From NCBI RefSeq assembly GCF_030286555.1, contig NZ_JASVWF010000001.1, positions 620,001 to 684,000 on the forward strand: DNA of 64,000 nt. Reading direction: 5' to 3'. Under the pieces are notes generated by a model that made no database searches, had not been told where the DNA came from, and saw only the letters and a list, made by a program, of their open reading frames with translations. The DNA is from Actinomycetospora termitidis (lineage in GTDB: Bacteria; Actinomycetota; Actinomycetes; Mycobacteriales; Pseudonocardiaceae). The position numbers and the translations under genes were made by a program. Positions 25,613 through 33,562 of the stretch are shown piece by piece. How positions within the stretch are numbered: the first letter of the stretch is position 1; each line of letters starts with the position of its first letter.

Positions 25613-26344
25613 TCAGAGCGTCAGCAGCGGGATCACGCCGGCGGCGATCGCGGCGACACCGACGACGACCCCGGTCGCGGCCAGCCGACGCCGCCGACGC
25701 TGGCGGCCGAGACCGAGCGCCGCGGTCCCCGTGCCGAGGACGGCGAGCCCGAGCTCGATCAGCAACGTCACGTGGGAGGCCCCGCGCGCCGCGGCGACGG
25801 CGGTGACCAGGGCCGCGACGAGCGCCACCACGGACACGACGAGTCCGACCAGCGCCGGTGCCGCGCCGGTGCCGGGTCCGTCCGGCAACGCGTTCCGCCC
25901 GGGGCGGGCGACGAGGTCGGTGACGGCCTCCTCGGCGGGCTCGTCGGTCGGCGTCCCGGTCACGACGACGGGTGCGGTGGGTTCCGCGGGCCGCGACGGC
26001 GCCGTGGGCACGGCCGACACCGCGGCCGACACCGCGGACGGGTCCCGACGGGCCACGCCCGGCCGGGACGCCGCGGCCCGGGCCGCCTCGACCCGGGCGA
26101 GCGACCGCGCCGGCAGCCCACCCGGCCCCGGGCCGTCGTCGGCGGTGTCGGGCCGGGCCCGGCGGTGTCGCGGCGGCCCGACCAGCGCCGCGGCGGCGAG
26201 CACCGGTCCGCCGTCGGTGGCGTCGGGGCTGCGGTGCCGGCCCCTCGTCGGCACCTCGGCGTCCCCGGCCGGCGCACCGCCGCCGGGCCTCGCCACCTGG
26301 ACGGACACCCGACCCGGATCACGGCGGGTCGGTGGACGCGACAT
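25613..26344 (-). CDS. Hypothetical protein with disordered N-terminus and membrane C-terminus
   Basis: Unrecognised 243-aa protein. The first 140 residues are Pro/Arg/Ala-rich and probably disordered in the cytoplasm. The C-terminal 100 residues contain three hydrophobic segments (LVGLVVSVVALVAALVTAVA, VTLLIELGLAVLGTGTAALGL, LAATGVVVGVAAIAAGVIPLL). A GGGAG box lies 10 bases before the ATG. Similar Pro-rich plus short membrane-domain proteins are widespread and variable in actinobacteria. It may be a lineage-specific envelope protein; no function can be given. Confidence 0.55.
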   Translation of the reverse strand: MSRPPTRRDPGRVSVQVARPGGGAPAGDAEVPTRGRHRSPDATDGGPVLAAAALVGPPRHRRARPDTADDGPGPGGLPARSLARVEAARAAASRPGVARRDPSAVSAAVSAVPTAPSRPAEPTAPVVVTGTPTDEPAEEAVTDLVARPGRNALPDGPGTGAAPALVGLVVSVVALVAALVTAVAAARGASHVTLLIELGLAVLGTGTAALGLGRQRRRRRLAATGVVVGVAAIAAGVIPLLTL

Positions 26345-26409
26345 GGGCGAGGACTCCCGGGAGCCGGCGGACGAGGGCGTACGGAAGATCGACCCGGCCG
26401 CGCGCCGTG

Positions 26410-27426
26410 TTACCCGACCGTGACGGAGCGGGGTGCGGCGTCGTCCTGCATCCGGTGCCACGCCATCGCGAGCTGGGTCGCGATCGGGCGGATCACCCGG
26501 ACGTCGTTCCAGTAGAACGGGTGTGCCAGCGGGGTCCAGCCGAGCCACCACGGGGCGACGTGCACGGTCCGGTCCTCGGCCACCGCGTCGCCGTAGGCGC
26601 CGTTGAGGGGACGCAGCGGCGAGGAGATGACGTCGTCGGGGTCCCAGACGTTGACCCACTCGCCGCCCACCCGGGGGTGGCGCTGCGCGAGCGCCGGGTG
26701 GGGCACCGTGAGCGGCGTCCCGAAGTCGGGGTGGCGCTGGGCGAACAGCGCCAGCGGCGAGCCGAGCGTGTGGAACCACCCGAGCGTCTCGCCCCGCTCG
26801 AGCGGGGTGTCGTCCAGCTCGTCGGCCACCTCCGGGGAGACCCCCGCCGAGCCGGAGGTGTGCAGCCCGCCCGCGACCTGCAGGTCGTAGAAGAAGTTGC
26901 TCGCCACCACGGTGCCCAGGGAGTGCGCCAGCACGCACAGCGGGGCATCGGTGCCCGCCTCGCCCGCGAGGTCGTGCAGGCACTGGGCGAGGTGCCGATG
27001 GACGCCGTCGTACAGCGTCCGGTCCACCGCGCCCGCCTGGTAGCTGATCGCGTCGCCGAGGTAGTGCACGATCAGCCACCGCAGCGTCGGGAAGTGGAAG
27101 TCCGGGGTGCCCGGCAGGCTGCGGACGAGGCCCGACGCGACCAGCCCGAGCAGCGCCCCGACCGAGCCGCGGTCGGCGGCGCCGCCCAGCGAGTCGAGCA
27201 GGTCGAACACCCCCTCGGCGCGGGCGCCGCCCATGCGGCGCAGCAGGGTGTCCTGGCGCCGCTCGTACTCCGGGGCCCAGAACGCCGTGTGCAGCGCGAG
27301 GGCGTCGTCGGCGTCCACCCCGGCGATGCGGGTGAACTCCTCGCGCAGCAGGGCGATCGAGGTGTCCGCGAAGCGGGAGTCCGCGATCTCGACGCCGTGC
27401 ACCCACATCACGGCCAGCTTCGTCAC
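26410..27426 (-). CDS. Alpha/beta-hydrolase-like protein
   Basis: Predicted 338-aa cytosolic protein. The beginning VTKLAVMWVHGVEIAD resembles the first strand and oxyanion-hole HG turn of alpha/beta hydrolases, and LCVLAHSLGTVVASNFFYDL near residue 165 is a nucleophile elbow with the GxSxG-like AHSLG. WFHTLGSPLALF and EWVNVWDPDDVIS lie where lipase-like families carry the acid. The set is that of PGAP1/lipase-like serine hydrolases; the His of the triad could not be fixed. Its GTG start overlaps the antiporter stop as GTGA. Substrate unknown. Confidence 0.7.
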   Translation of the reverse strand: MTKLAVMWVHGVEIADSRFADTSIALLREEFTRIAGVDADDALALHTAFWAPEYERRQDTLLRRMGGARAEGVFDLLDSLGGAADRGSVGALLGLVASGLVRSLPGTPDFHFPTLRWLIVHYLGDAISYQAGAVDRTLYDGVHRHLAQCLHDLAGEAGTDAPLCVLAHSLGTVVASNFFYDLQVAGGLHTSGSAGVSPEVADELDDTPLERGETLGWFHTLGSPLALFAQRHPDFGTPLTVPHPALAQRHPRVGGEWVNVWDPDDVISSPLRPLNGAYGDAVAEDRTVHVAPWWLGWTPLAHPFYWNDVRVIRPIATQLAMAWHRMQDDAAPRSVTVG

Positions 27427-28760
27427 GCGTTCTCCTTGGCGAGCTCCGAGTAGGGCGTCCGCAGCCCGTCGCGGACCAATCCCACCAGAGCCTTCCGCTG
27501 CCGGACGAAGAGGATGATCGCGAGCACCAGGTACACCCCGGAGAGGATGAGCAGCTCGGTCTCCTGGAGCGGCGCGGGCAGGAAGGCCGCGAGCAGGAAC
27601 TGGGCGACGAACAGACCGAGGAGCGCCAGGGCGCCCTTCACCGAGATCGACAGGGTGACCAGCAGCGCCACCGCGAACAGCGACTGGGCGGCGGTGAGCA
27701 GCAGCTCCTCGCGCTGGTCGACGTCGATCGGCAGGCCGTTGAACGAGCCCGCCGCGATCGCGAAGACCAGCGGCAGCGTGCCCACCAGCAGCGACCACTG
27801 GTTGACCTTCGAGGAGACCAGGGTGGCCAGCGCGTCCGTCGTCTTCAGCCGCCACGCGTAGAGGCCCGCGACGAGCAGCTCCGGAGCCTCCGAGGCGAGC
27901 GGCGCGAGCCACTGGACGAGGAAGAACTGGCTGATCCCGAGTTCGGTGCCGGTCTCGACGAGGGCGTCGGCGAAGTGCTCGGCGCACGCGATGATGATCG
28001 CGGCCGCGAGGACGAACAGCCCGATGTACCAGGTGCGCCGCGGCGTGGTGGTCTTCTCCCCGATCCACGCCGACGGCCCGATGAGGTCCGGGTCCTCGGC
28101 GGGGGCCCGCGCGACCCGGATGCTGTAGGCCACGAAGATCCCGACGAGCACCACCAGGTCGACGAACGTGATGCTCACCCGCAGCGGCAGCGTCAGCGAG
28201 TAGAGGGTGGCGAGCAGCAGGAACATCAGCGGCACCGAGTCCGTGCGGCTGAGCGTGACGCGGGTGGCGTGACCCTCGCGATGGCTCGTCCCGCCGTCAC
28301 CGATCGCGCCGTTGCGGCCGGCGGAGGTGCGCAGCCGGATCGCGGCCAGCAGCACGACCAGCGCCCAGCCCACGCCGACGAGGATCCGGTTCGCGCCGGT
28401 CATGTTGGCCAGCGCGAGGCCGCAGGGCGACTGCTCGGTGGAGCCCGGTGGCAGGCAGGTCGGGCCGAACTCGGCGTAGGCGTTGCCGCCCTGGATGGTG
28501 AAGACGAAGTCGACCGCGTACTCGGGCAGCACCGCGACGAGGGCGAGCAGGGCGATCGCGAGCCCGGCGGAGATGTCGACCTGGGCCGCCTCGGCCGCCC
28601 ACGAGAGCAGGAAGGCGGCCCCGACGATCGCGAGGCCGTAGAGCAGGGCGTCGACGGGCGGGGTCAGCGACAGCCCCCCGAGACTCATCACGACGCCGGG
28701 TACGGCGACGAGGACGGCGCCCCCCACGAGCAGGGGCGAGCTGTTGCGGGCGGCCGACAT
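27423..28760 (-). CDS. Ca2+/cation antiporter (CaCA/YrbG-like)
   Basis: Predicted 445-aa integral membrane exchanger with about 11 helices. The two inverted alpha repeats are recognisable: ALLALVAVLPEYAVDFVF near residue 78 and QWLAPLASEAPELLVAG near 290 (the EAPE/LPE acidic residues coordinate the cation). The region between is soluble and variable. Members exchange Ca2+ or Na+ for H+ or Na+. It is upstream of, and overlaps by 4 bases, the alpha/beta-hydrolase gene. A 138-bp divergent region separates it from mscS. Ion specificity is unknown. Confidence 0.87.
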   Translation of the reverse strand: MSAARNSSPLLVGGAVLVAVPGVVMSLGGLSLTPPVDALLYGLAIVGAAFLLSWAAEAAQVDISAGLAIALLALVAVLPEYAVDFVFTIQGGNAYAEFGPTCLPPGSTEQSPCGLALANMTGANRILVGVGWALVVLLAAIRLRTSAGRNGAIGDGGTSHREGHATRVTLSRTDSVPLMFLLLATLYSLTLPLRVSITFVDLVVLVGIFVAYSIRVARAPAEDPDLIGPSAWIGEKTTTPRRTWYIGLFVLAAAIIIACAEHFADALVETGTELGISQFFLVQWLAPLASEAPELLVAGLYAWRLKTTDALATLVSSKVNQWSLLVGTLPLVFAIAAGSFNGLPIDVDQREELLLTAAQSLFAVALLVTLSISVKGALALLGLFVAQFLLAAFLPAPLQETELLILSGVYLVLAIILFVRQRKALVGLVRDGLRTPYSELAKENA

Positions 28761-28898
28761 GTCCGAATCACTACCCGAGTCGGGGCAGGTCCACCCGCCG
28801 GGCGCGCCGGAGCCCCCCGGTGTCCGTGCACCCGGCGTGGTCGGGCACCGTGGCGAGGCCTGCACATCAGCTCCCCGATCTGCACGCCGAGGTGATCC

Positions 28899-29831
28899 GT
28901 GCTCGCCCAGGCTCCCGGAATCCCTGCTCCGGACTGCGTCGCCGACGCCGGCTCCTGGTGCGCCCGCGTCTACTCCTGGACCGGAGTGGCGTGGCTCTCC
29001 CGCGACGCCGACTCGACGATCTCGGTCCTGGTGTCGGTGGTCCTGATCGTCGCCGTCGCCGCCCTCGTGCGGCTCGTGGTCAACCGCGTCATCACGCACG
29101 TCGCGACCGGGGCCGGCGTCCCCGGTCTCCTGTCGTTGCTCCGCCGACGGCGCGGGATGAGCGACGCCGAGCGGATCGAGGCCTTCGGGTCCGCCCGCCG
29201 CGCCCAGCGGGCCCGCACGGTCGCGTCCGTGCTGCGCTCGGCCGCGAGCATCCTGATCCTGGGGACCGCCTTCATGATGGTGCTCTCCCGGTTCGGGGTG
29301 AACCTCGCGCCGGTCCTGGCGTCGGCCGGGGTGCTCGGCCTCGCGGTCGGCTTCGGGGCGCAGAACCTCGTCAAGGACTTCCTCTCCGGGATCTTCATGC
29401 TGCTGGAGGACCAGTACGGGGTCGGTGACCACGTCGACCTCGGCGACGCCGTCGGGACGATCGAGCGGGTCGGGCTGCGGACGACGTCGGTCCGCGACGA
29501 CGCCGGCGTGGTCTGGTACGTCCGCAACGGCACGATCGAGCGCGTCGGCAACGCGTCGCAGGACCACGCGGTCGCCGTCGTCGACGTGCCGCTGGAGCTC
29601 GACGCGGACGTCGAGGAGGCCGGCCGCGTCGCGGCGGAGGCCGCGCGGGAGGCGGTCGGTGCCGGCCTGGCCCACGACGTCCTCGAGCCGCCGCGCGTGC
29701 TCGGCGTGCAGTCGGTCACCGAGAGCGGCATGACGCTGCGGCTGACCACGAAGACCCGTCCGAACCGGCAGTGGGCGGTCAAGCGCGCCGTGACCGAGCG
29801 CGTCGTCAGCGACCTACGCACCGCCGCCTGA
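28899..29831 (+). CDS. MscS-family mechanosensitive channel
   Basis: Predicted 310-aa inner-membrane channel that releases solutes on osmotic downshift. An N-terminal helix (ISVLVSVVLIVAVAALVRLVV) is followed by a charged linker, then the pore-lining helix region LAPVLASAGVLGLAVGFGAQNLVKDFLSGIFMLLEDQYGVGDHV near residue 145-190, the defining MscS sequence, and the beta domain. The C-terminal domain is short. GTG at 28899 follows a GAGG box at 28889-28892. Confidence 0.9.
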   Translation: MLAQAPGIPAPDCVADAGSWCARVYSWTGVAWLSRDADSTISVLVSVVLIVAVAALVRLVVNRVITHVATGAGVPGLLSLLRRRRGMSDAERIEAFGSARRAQRARTVASVLRSAASILILGTAFMMVLSRFGVNLAPVLASAGVLGLAVGFGAQNLVKDFLSGIFMLLEDQYGVGDHVDLGDAVGTIERVGLRTTSVRDDAGVVWYVRNGTIERVGNASQDHAVAVVDVPLELDADVEEAGRVAAEAAREAVGAGLAHDVLEPPRVLGVQSVTESGMTLRLTTKTRPNRQWAVKRAVTERVVSDLRTAA

Positions 29832-29921
29832 CCCAGCCCACCGATGACCCTGCTGTCCGATCGCTCACGTTCCGCCGCCACCGGTGTACGGAACGGACAC
29901 GGGCGCGGGCATCATCGGGGG

Positions 29922-30917
29922 GTGACTCGCGCGCGGTCCCGCTCGGCCGGGCGCCGCGCCGCGCCGTCCCGACGGCGGGGACTGCTCCGTCCGTCGCGCC
30001 GTCCCGGGTTCCGCCGGTCGGGCGGACTCCTGCTGACGGCGGCCGTCGTCGCGGTGCTCGTCGTCGGCGGACCCCTCCTGCTCGGGCTGCTCGACCCCCG
30101 GGTGGAGACCGAGCAGGTCGCCCCGGCCCCGACGCCGGTGGCGGCGCCCGCCCCCGTCCCGACGGTCACGCCGCCCCCGGCCGCGGCCCCCGCCCCGTCA
30201 CCGGCGCAGGCCGCGGTGGAGGCGGCCGACGCGACCGTGACCCGGCGGGGCGCCGACGTGGGCATCGCCGTCCTGGACCGTGCCACCGGAGCGCTGGCGC
30301 TCAACGACGAGGCGGACGAGGCGATGAACTCGGCGTCGCTGTCCAAGCTGCTCACGGTCGTCGACCTGCTCGACCGGGGTGCGGAGGGCCGCGAGACGGT
30401 CACCGCCGGGGACCGGCGGCTGATCCGCGCCGCCCTCGGACCGAGCGACGACCCGTCGATGAACGCGCTGTGGAGCCGCTTCGGCGGGCAGTCGGGGATC
30501 ACCCGGGTCGTGGAGCGGCTCGACCTGCAGGACACGGCCGTCCCGGACGACCCGTCGCAGTGGGGCGAGGTCCAGCTCTCCGCCCGGGACATGACCACGG
30601 TGTTCCGGCACGTCCTGGAGACGATGGCACCCGCCGACCGCGACCTGGTGCTCGGCGCCATGTCCGACGCCCCCACCACCGCCTCGGACGGTTTCGACCA
30701 GGGTTTCGGCCTGCTGGCCCCCGACCAGCGCGGTGTCGCGGCGAAGCAGGGCTGGCTGTGCTGCCTGCAGAGCTCGATCGACCTGCACAGCGCGGGCGTG
30801 CTCGATCCGCAGGGGCGCTTCGTCGTGGCGGTGCTGTCCAACCAGCCGTTCGGCTACGGCGCCGCGCGCGCGGTGATCGACGACGCCGTCGGCGCGCTGC
30901 GGGCGGCGCTGGTCTGA
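29922..30917 (+). CDS. Membrane-anchored class A-like serine hydrolase (D,D-peptidase/beta-lactamase fold)
   Basis: Predicted 331-aa protein. A very basic 35-residue start is followed by a transmembrane helix (SGGLLLTAAVVAVLVVGGPLLLGLL) and a Pro-rich stalk, so the enzyme domain is outside. SASLSKLLTVVDLL near residue 118 is the S-x-x-K nucleophile motif, and DPSMNALW holds an S-x-N element. The third box reads KQGWLCC rather than KTG. A peptidoglycan D,D-peptidase/endopeptidase-like or inactive role is possible. GTG 29922 is preferred to the ATG at 29844 because it lies next to GGGG. Confidence 0.72.
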   Translation: MTRARSRSAGRRAAPSRRRGLLRPSRRPGFRRSGGLLLTAAVVAVLVVGGPLLLGLLDPRVETEQVAPAPTPVAAPAPVPTVTPPPAAAPAPSPAQAAVEAADATVTRRGADVGIAVLDRATGALALNDEADEAMNSASLSKLLTVVDLLDRGAEGRETVTAGDRRLIRAALGPSDDPSMNALWSRFGGQSGITRVVERLDLQDTAVPDDPSQWGEVQLSARDMTTVFRHVLETMAPADRDLVLGAMSDAPTTASDGFDQGFGLLAPDQRGVAAKQGWLCCLQSSIDLHSAGVLDPQGRFVVAVLSNQPFGYGAARAVIDDAVGALRAALV

Positions 30918-30954
30918 GCGGCGTCGGTGTGGCGGCAAAGCGTCGTTGCTGTCG

Positions 30955-30980
30955 TCCAGTGGCAGGATCGCCGCATCGTC
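30955..30980 (+). repeat. Dispersed repeat family D, copy 2
   Basis: TCCAGTGGCAG...CGCATCGTC with the same 26-base length as the copy at 15462-15487. It lies between convergent serine-hydrolase genes and touches the stop of the next one. Confidence 0.4.
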
Positions 30981-31788
30981 AGGAACGGATCTCGGCCAGG
31001 ACCGCGTCCGTGAAGGGTGGCCACGCCTCCTTCGCCCAGTCGCCGAAGTCGCGGTCGGTCAGGACCACACTCGCGGCGCGCACGTCCGGGTCGACCCACA
31101 GGAACGTGCCCGACTGCCCGAAGTGGCCGAAGGTGGACGGCGAGCTGTCCGCGCCGGTCCAGTGCGGCGACTTGTGGTCGCGCAGCTCGAAGCCCAGGCC
31201 CCAGTCGTTCGGCTTCTGGTAGCCGAGCCCGGGCAGCACGCCGGTGAGGCCGGGGAACTGCACCGAGGTCGCGTCGGCGAGGGTCTCGGGCGCGAGCAGG
31301 GACGGGGCGAGCAGCTCCCGGGCCAGGAGCACGAGGTCGTCGACCGTCGAGGTGGCGCCGTGGCCGGCCGAGCCCTCGAGCGTCGTCGACGTCATCCCGA
31401 GCGGCGCACAGACGGCCTCGTCGAGGTACTCGGGGAACGCGATGCCGGTGCGCTCCGCGATGTGGTCGGCGAGCACCTCGAACCCGGCCGAGGAGTACAG
31501 CCGCCGCTTCCCGGGCTCGGCCATCACCTTCTGCTCGTTGAACGCCAGGCCCGAGGTGTGCGCGAGCAGGTGGCGGACGGTGGATCCCTCCGGCCCGGCC
31601 GGCTCGTCGAGGGTGATCGCCTCCTCCTCGACGGCGAGCAACGCGGCCACGGCGACCAGGGGCTTGGTCACCGAGGCGAGGCGGAAGGCCCGGTCGGTCG
31701 GTCCGTGGGTGGTGGTCCCGTCCGCCGTCACGACCGCCGCTGCCACGTGGTCCACCGGCCAGTCGTCCACCCGCGCGAGGCTGTCCAC
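30979..31788 (-). CDS. Serine hydrolase (beta-lactamase/class C-like family)
   Basis: Predicted 269-aa cytosolic protein (no signal peptide). The class C-type motifs are SVTK near residue 37 (S-x-x-K nucleophile), HTSGL, and YSSAGFEVL near 105, where Tyr opens a Y-x-N/S motif. The C-terminal box is GHFGQSGTFLW. The likely chemistry is ester or D-amino-acid amide hydrolysis. GTG at 31788 is chosen because the in-frame ATG at 31830 is part of a dispersed repeat that also exists at 40470, where it starts nothing; the longer start remains possible. Confidence 0.8.
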   Translation of the reverse strand: MDSLARVDDWPVDHVAAAVVTADGTTTHGPTDRAFRLASVTKPLVAVAALLAVEEEAITLDEPAGPEGSTVRHLLAHTSGLAFNEQKVMAEPGKRRLYSSAGFEVLADHIAERTGIAFPEYLDEAVCAPLGMTSTTLEGSAGHGATSTVDDLVLLARELLAPSLLAPETLADATSVQFPGLTGVLPGLGYQKPNDWGLGFELRDHKSPHWTGADSSPSTFGHFGQSGTFLWVDPDVRAASVVLTDRDFGDWAKEAWPPFTDAVLAEIRS

Positions 31789-31808
31789 GGCGGGCCACCC
31801 TAGAGGAG

Positions 31809-31848
31809 CTGATGTCAGCGGTGCGGCCATGCTGACACCGGACGTCAC
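31809..31848 (+). repeat. Dispersed repeat family A, copy 1
   Basis: Forty bases that match 40470-40509 at 38 positions, in the same orientation. The core is a short stem, TGTCAGC..GCTGACA around GTGCGGCCAT, and continues ACCGGACGTCAC. It lies upstream of, and overlaps the alternative start of, the serine hydrolase gene. Confidence 0.85.
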
Positions 31849-31862
31849 GGACGTCGGCGGTA

Positions 31863-32594
31863 TCAGCGCGGCACGACGAGGAGCAGCGACGTCTCGCCGG
31901 CCCGCTCCACCCGCAGCCCCGCGTCGGCGAGCACCGCGAGGACGGCGCCGGTGTCCTTCGGGCGACGGCGGGTCGAGGCGAGCAGCCGGGCGGCGCGCCC
32001 CTTGAACGACTTGTTCGCGTGGCTGACCGTGCTCCGCGACCCGTCGGGCGCCTCGGAGACGACGTCCAGCGTGGTGGCGCCGCGGGCGGGCGCGAGGGCC
32101 ATGTACCCGCCGGATCGCAGGTCGACCACGTGCTCGTCGAGATCGGCCAGCACCGGGCCCAGCACCGGCCGCCACACCGTGCGCAGCCCGCCGTACCCGG
32201 GCACGGCGGAGTCGGCGGACAGCCGGTAGGCCGGGATCGGGTCGGTACCCATGACGAGGCCGAACAGCGCCGAGCACACCGCGATCCGCCCACGGGCGCC
32301 CGGCGTCAGGGACGGGGCGTCCAGCGCGTCGTAGAGCACCCCGGTGTAGCGCCGCAGCGCCGGGGCCGTCCGGGCGGTCCACAGCGCGGCGTTGCGCTCG
32401 ATCTCGTCGTCCTGGCGCTCGCTCACGCCGAGGGCGGTCCGCGAGGCGGGGACGTCGTCGGCGAGGGCGACGACGGCGTCGACGAGCTTCGCGCGGGTGT
32501 CGGTCAACGACGGGAACGACAGTGCATCCAGGTCGAGCGGCGTCCCGCGGCCGCCGGACGCCTTCGTCTCGGAGGGTGGGAGGACGACGAGCAC
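31863..32594 (-). CDS. yaaA: Peroxide stress protein YaaA (UPF0246)
   Basis: Predicted 243-aa cytosolic protein of the YaaA/DUF328 family. The start MLVVLPPSETK and the internal RIAVCSALFGLV, DPIPAYRLSADSAVPG and NKSFKGRAARLL segments are characteristic. In Escherichia coli, YaaA limits free iron and Fenton damage during peroxide stress; the same role here is inference. GTG 32594 is used as start. The divergent phosphotransferase begins only 38 bases away. Confidence 0.85.
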   Translation of the reverse strand: MLVVLPPSETKASGGRGTPLDLDALSFPSLTDTRAKLVDAVVALADDVPASRTALGVSERQDDEIERNAALWTARTAPALRRYTGVLYDALDAPSLTPGARGRIAVCSALFGLVMGTDPIPAYRLSADSAVPGYGGLRTVWRPVLGPVLADLDEHVVDLRSGGYMALAPARGATTLDVVSEAPDGSRSTVSHANKSFKGRAARLLASTRRRPKDTGAVLAVLADAGLRVERAGETSLLLVVPR

Positions 32595-32632
32595 CCCGGC
32601 ATGATTCCTCCCCGGGCAGCGGGAGGTGACCG

Positions 32633-33538
32633 ATGGGTGGGGTGGAGCAGCGGTTCGCGGCCGAACTCGCGTGGGCCGACGCCCGCACCACGCGCACGGG
32701 ACCGCCCACGGCGCGTGAACGGTCCTGGGCCTCCGTGCTGCGCCTGCCGACCGCGGACGGCCCGGTGTGGCTGAAGGTCACGACGCCGCCCACGCGCCCC
32801 GAGGTCGGCCTGTACCGACTCCTGGCCGCGACGGTGCCGGACGCGGTCCTCGTCCCCCTGGCCCTCGACGAGGGTCGGGGGCTGCTCCTCCTTCCCGACG
32901 GCGGATCGACGCTCGCGGACGGTCCGCGCGAGCGGCTCGCGCCCGATCTCGCGGAGGCGTTCGCGGCGTACGGGCGGCTGCAGCGCGCCATGGCCCCGCA
33001 CCGGGCGGAGCTGGTCGCGATCGGGCTCCCGGACGCCGCGCCCGCCGCGCTCGACGCGCGCTGCGCCGAGGCGGTGGCCGTGACGGGCCTTCCCGACGCC
33101 GAGGCCTGCCGGGCCGCCGTCGCCGGCTGGGCCCGCGTGTTGGCCACCGCGCCGGCTGCGGACCTCGTCAGTGTCGACCACCAGGACCTGCACCCGGGCA
33201 ACGTGCTCACCTCGGGCCGCTTCTACGACTGGGGCGACGCGGTCGTCGCGCACCCCTTCGCGAGCATGCTCGTCGGGCTCGGCGCCCTGGCCCGGACACT
33301 CGGGGTCGATCCGGACGACCGCGCGGTGCGCCGGGTACGGGACGCCTACCTGGACGTGTTCGCCGACCTGGCCCCGCACGCCGAGCTGGTCGCGACCTGC
33401 ACGCTGGCGTGCCGGGCCGCCGTCGTCGCCCGCGCGTTGGTCTGGCACCGCGCGGTCGGCGGGGAGGGGCCCTACGCCGACGCGGCCCGCGAGACCCTGG
33501 CGACGTACTCGGCGCCGTCGCCCTTCGCAGGCGCCTGA
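32633..33538 (+). CDS. Phosphotransferase/kinase-like protein (APH fold)
   Basis: Predicted 301-aa cytosolic protein of the aminoglycoside-phosphotransferase-like kinase superfamily. VWLKVTTPP near residue 44 holds the ATP-binding Lys. SVDHQDLHPGNVL near 180 is the Brenner-type catalytic loop (HxDLxxxN), and FYDWGDAVVAHPF near 198 replaces DFG with DWG, as often in this group. A GGGAGG box precedes the ATG. Substrate is unknown; resistance cannot be inferred. It lies 24 bases before jetC on the same strand, so it may be co-transcribed with it. Confidence 0.78.
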   Translation: MGGVEQRFAAELAWADARTTRTGPPTARERSWASVLRLPTADGPVWLKVTTPPTRPEVGLYRLLAATVPDAVLVPLALDEGRGLLLLPDGGSTLADGPRERLAPDLAEAFAAYGRLQRAMAPHRAELVAIGLPDAAPAALDARCAEAVAVTGLPDAEACRAAVAGWARVLATAPAADLVSVDHQDLHPGNVLTSGRFYDWGDAVVAHPFASMLVGLGALARTLGVDPDDRAVRRVRDAYLDVFADLAPHAELVATCTLACRAAVVARALVWHRAVGGEGPYADAARETLATYSAPSPFAGA

Positions 33539-33562
33539 GAGGGGTTCCGTACCCTCCTCCGG

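Noticed and set aside
31830-31832. ATG as the start of the class C-like serine hydrolase
   Set aside because: This ATG belongs to repeat family A, which occurs at 40470 without serving as a start; GTG 31788 lies at the beginning of the conserved part.
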